Shown here one piece after another: positions 23,362-24,247 of a DNA stretch of 24,247 bases. A program made the position numbers and the translations under genes. Within the stretch, counting starts at the first letter, position 1. Each line of letters opens with the position of its first letter. The stretch comes from a bacterium (GTDB taxonomy: Bacteria; Chloroflexota; Dormibacteria; UBA8260; Bog-877), in assembly GCA_021791455.1 (NCBI GenBank), contig JAJYWM010000238.1:1-24247 (forward strand). The letters are read 5' to 3'. Under the pieces are notes generated by a model, which ran no database searches, had not been told where the DNA came from, and saw only the letters and a list, made by a program, of their open reading frames with translations.

Positions 23362-23463
23362 TCACTCCGGAGGCTTGTCGCCTGATTCCACGCGGAGGTG
23401 CATGAGGGCGTCACCGCGACAGTTGTGCACCGCGTCGAGGACCTCAAAGCGCGTGCCCTCAGC
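23362..23463 (-). pseudogene. Frameshifted C-terminal tail of the ADP-ribosyltransferase gene
   Basis: Skipping one base at about 23464 joins the upstream frame (QAEVVL) to a 33-residue reading in the next frame. It begins AEGTRFEVLDAVHNC and ends at a TGA at 23362. The joined sequence matches the end of ADP-ribosyltransferase domains, where E-V-L-L-P-R-G-T-x-F-x-V follows the catalytic Glu. The simplest cause is a one-base insertion or a base-call error. Confidence 0.7.
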
Positions 23464-23980
23464 CAAGCACCACCTCCGCCTGGTCCCGGTTGTTGGGCGT
23501 GCCCCAGATGGCGTGCACGCCCACCGGGGCATCGATGGCCCAAAGCGTCCTGCGCCGGTACCGCTGCGCAGGCGCCCAGTCTGTGGCCACCCGGGGATCG
23601 GGCGAGGTGCTGATCAGGTGATCGGCGGTGAATTGCTCTCCCCTTCGGTGCAACCAGCGGGGAGAGGAGGAGCGGTAGAGCCGGATCGGCACCGGAAGGC
23701 GGCTGAGCGCCAGAGCCTCCCTCATCTGCTCCACCCAGATCATGACCCACCGCGAGCCCCGGCCGTCAACCATGGCCTGGTTGATCTCGTGGTAGTGATC
23801 TCCGGTGTACCGCATCACCGTACTTCGGAGGGCGGGCGACAACTTGGGCATCGGCCCGGCCACCCGGATGATCCACTCCCACGCCTGAGGCCCATGCACT
23901 CCACGGTCGAGCCGCCGGCAGCCGTCGCCTGGGGGGAAGTCCTGGATCCGGGCACCGCGCCTCACCGGCAGCGACGCCAA
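23459..23980 (-). CDS. ADP-ribosyltransferase exoenzyme-like protein, frameshifted near the C-terminus
   Basis: The 173-residue reading has an ADP-ribosyltransferase (R-S-E class) domain, which would transfer ADP-ribose from NAD to a target. The helix MRYTGDHYHEINQAM (56-70) is typical of the domain start. Arg103 in RLYRSSS, S-T-S at 124-126 in LISTSPDP, and Q-A-E at 167-169 (catalytic Glu169) follow in the right order. A Q-x-E rather than E-x-E motif is seen in family members that do not modify arginine, so the target may not be Arg. The reading stops just after Glu169, while the rest of the domain continues in another frame. The TTG start at 23980 is weak; a good Shine-Dalgarno site further upstream precedes an in-frame ACG. 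There is no signal peptide or evident immunity partner. It may be a pseudogene or affected by a sequence error. Confidence 0.7.
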   Translation of the reverse strand: MASLPVRRGARIQDFPPGDGCRRLDRGVHGPQAWEWIIRVAGPMPKLSPALRSTVMRYTGDHYHEINQAMVDGRGSRWVMIWVEQMREALALSRLPVPIRLYRSSSPRWLHRRGEQFTADHLISTSPDPRVATDWAPAQRYRRRTLWAIDAPVGVHAIWGTPNNRDQAEVVLG

Positions 23981-24247
23981 GGGGGCCTCTGCCCGGGGCT
24001 CGCCGTTGCTGCCAGATAAGGGATGGCCGCTGCCCGTCGACTTTACCTCCTGCGCTCAGATCCGCTGGTTACGCGATCGAGCAGTCGTCCTGCGGTGGAG
24101 GTCAGGCCGCCGGCGGCAGATCGCGTTGGTCGCCGGCCACCCTCGTTCAACCGGCGAGACAGCGCCCATGGCGACCCTGCCGGAGTCAGTAGTGGGCGCC
24201 CCCGTCGGTGCCCGACGAGGCCCAGGTGCATCGCGCTCGCGCGTGGG
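23981..24247. other. Window end: no supported gene
   Basis: A minus-strand AGGAGG (24046-24051) is a perfect Shine-Dalgarno core, with an in-frame ACG at 24035-24037 but no normal start nearby. A 62-codon minus frame (24043-24231) ends at that site. Its composition is unconvincing, though it could be the end of a gene reaching past the window. Nothing else was recognised. Confidence 0.4.

Noticed and set aside
23459..23470. Programmed +1 frameshift in the ADP-ribosyltransferase gene
   Set aside because: The site reads CTT-GGC-TGA, not a known slippery context such as the CTT-TGA of prfB, so an indel or base error is more likely.
24043..24231. 62-codon minus-strand frame near the window end
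   Set aside because: No recognisable motif and weaker third-position GC bias than the neighbouring genes; it could be the tail of a gene outside the window but this cannot be supported.
1..24247. CRISPR array, insertion sequence, tRNA or rRNA gene
   Set aside because: I saw no regularly spaced direct repeats, transposase-like protein, terminal inverted repeats around a gene, or tRNA T-loop pattern.

Overview
The window is GC-rich throughout, with frequent GTG and TTG starts. Most first genes of transcription units have a -10-like hexamer 6-8 nt before the start codon, which suggests leaderless mRNAs. This fits high-GC lineages such as Actinomycetota or Dormibacterota/Chloroflexota-type soil bacteria. 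The sequence alone does not settle the phylum, and no rRNA or tRNA gene was found to anchor it.

Layout. (1) 98-2041: a lone lipoprotein solute-binding protein of the peptide ABC-transporter type, ending in a strong hairpin. (2) 2284-2877 (-): nicotinamidase. (3) 2960-3844: a CDP-alcohol phosphatidyltransferase, convergent with 3991-5091 (-), a UPF0104/LPG-synthase-type membrane protein. The latter is divergent from 5183-6799, a membrane glycosyltransferase. (4) 6831-7844: tryptophanyl-tRNA synthetase. (5) 8019-17730: a surface-polysaccharide locus. It encodes an O-antigen ligase/polymerase-type protein, a Wzx-type flippase, a polyprenyl-phosphate sugar transferase, a four-gene dTDP-rhamnose set (A-C-B-D order) and two family 2 glycosyltransferases. 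(6) 17861-19300: a small membrane protein of unknown function and a PAP2 lipid phosphatase. (7) 19385-21218: apt and ahcY, tightly coupled. (8) 21219-21697: largely non-coding, with a probable permease relic. (9) 21698-23271: a TetR regulator divergent from an atypical SDR/epimerase, with two matching 21-bp operators between them. (10) 23362-23980 (-): an ADP-ribosyltransferase-fold gene broken by an apparent 1-nt frameshift near its C-terminus. The last ~200 bases are unassigned.

How the genes work together. The polysaccharide genes form a near-complete pathway. RmlA-D would make dTDP-L-rhamnose from glucose-1-phosphate. The WbaP-like enzyme would load the first sugar phosphate on undecaprenyl phosphate, and the two GT2 enzymes would extend it. 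Wzx would flip the product and the Wzy/WaaL-type protein would polymerise or ligate it. The PAP2 protein could recycle undecaprenyl pyrophosphate. apt and ahcY link S-adenosylhomocysteine turnover with adenine salvage.

The most interesting observations are the recurrent leaderless-start pattern, the TetR operator pair, the frameshifted ADP-ribosyltransferase, a structured intergenic element between convergent membrane-lipid genes, and an RmlC-like protein with changed active-site neighbours. No clearly new multi-gene system is evident.
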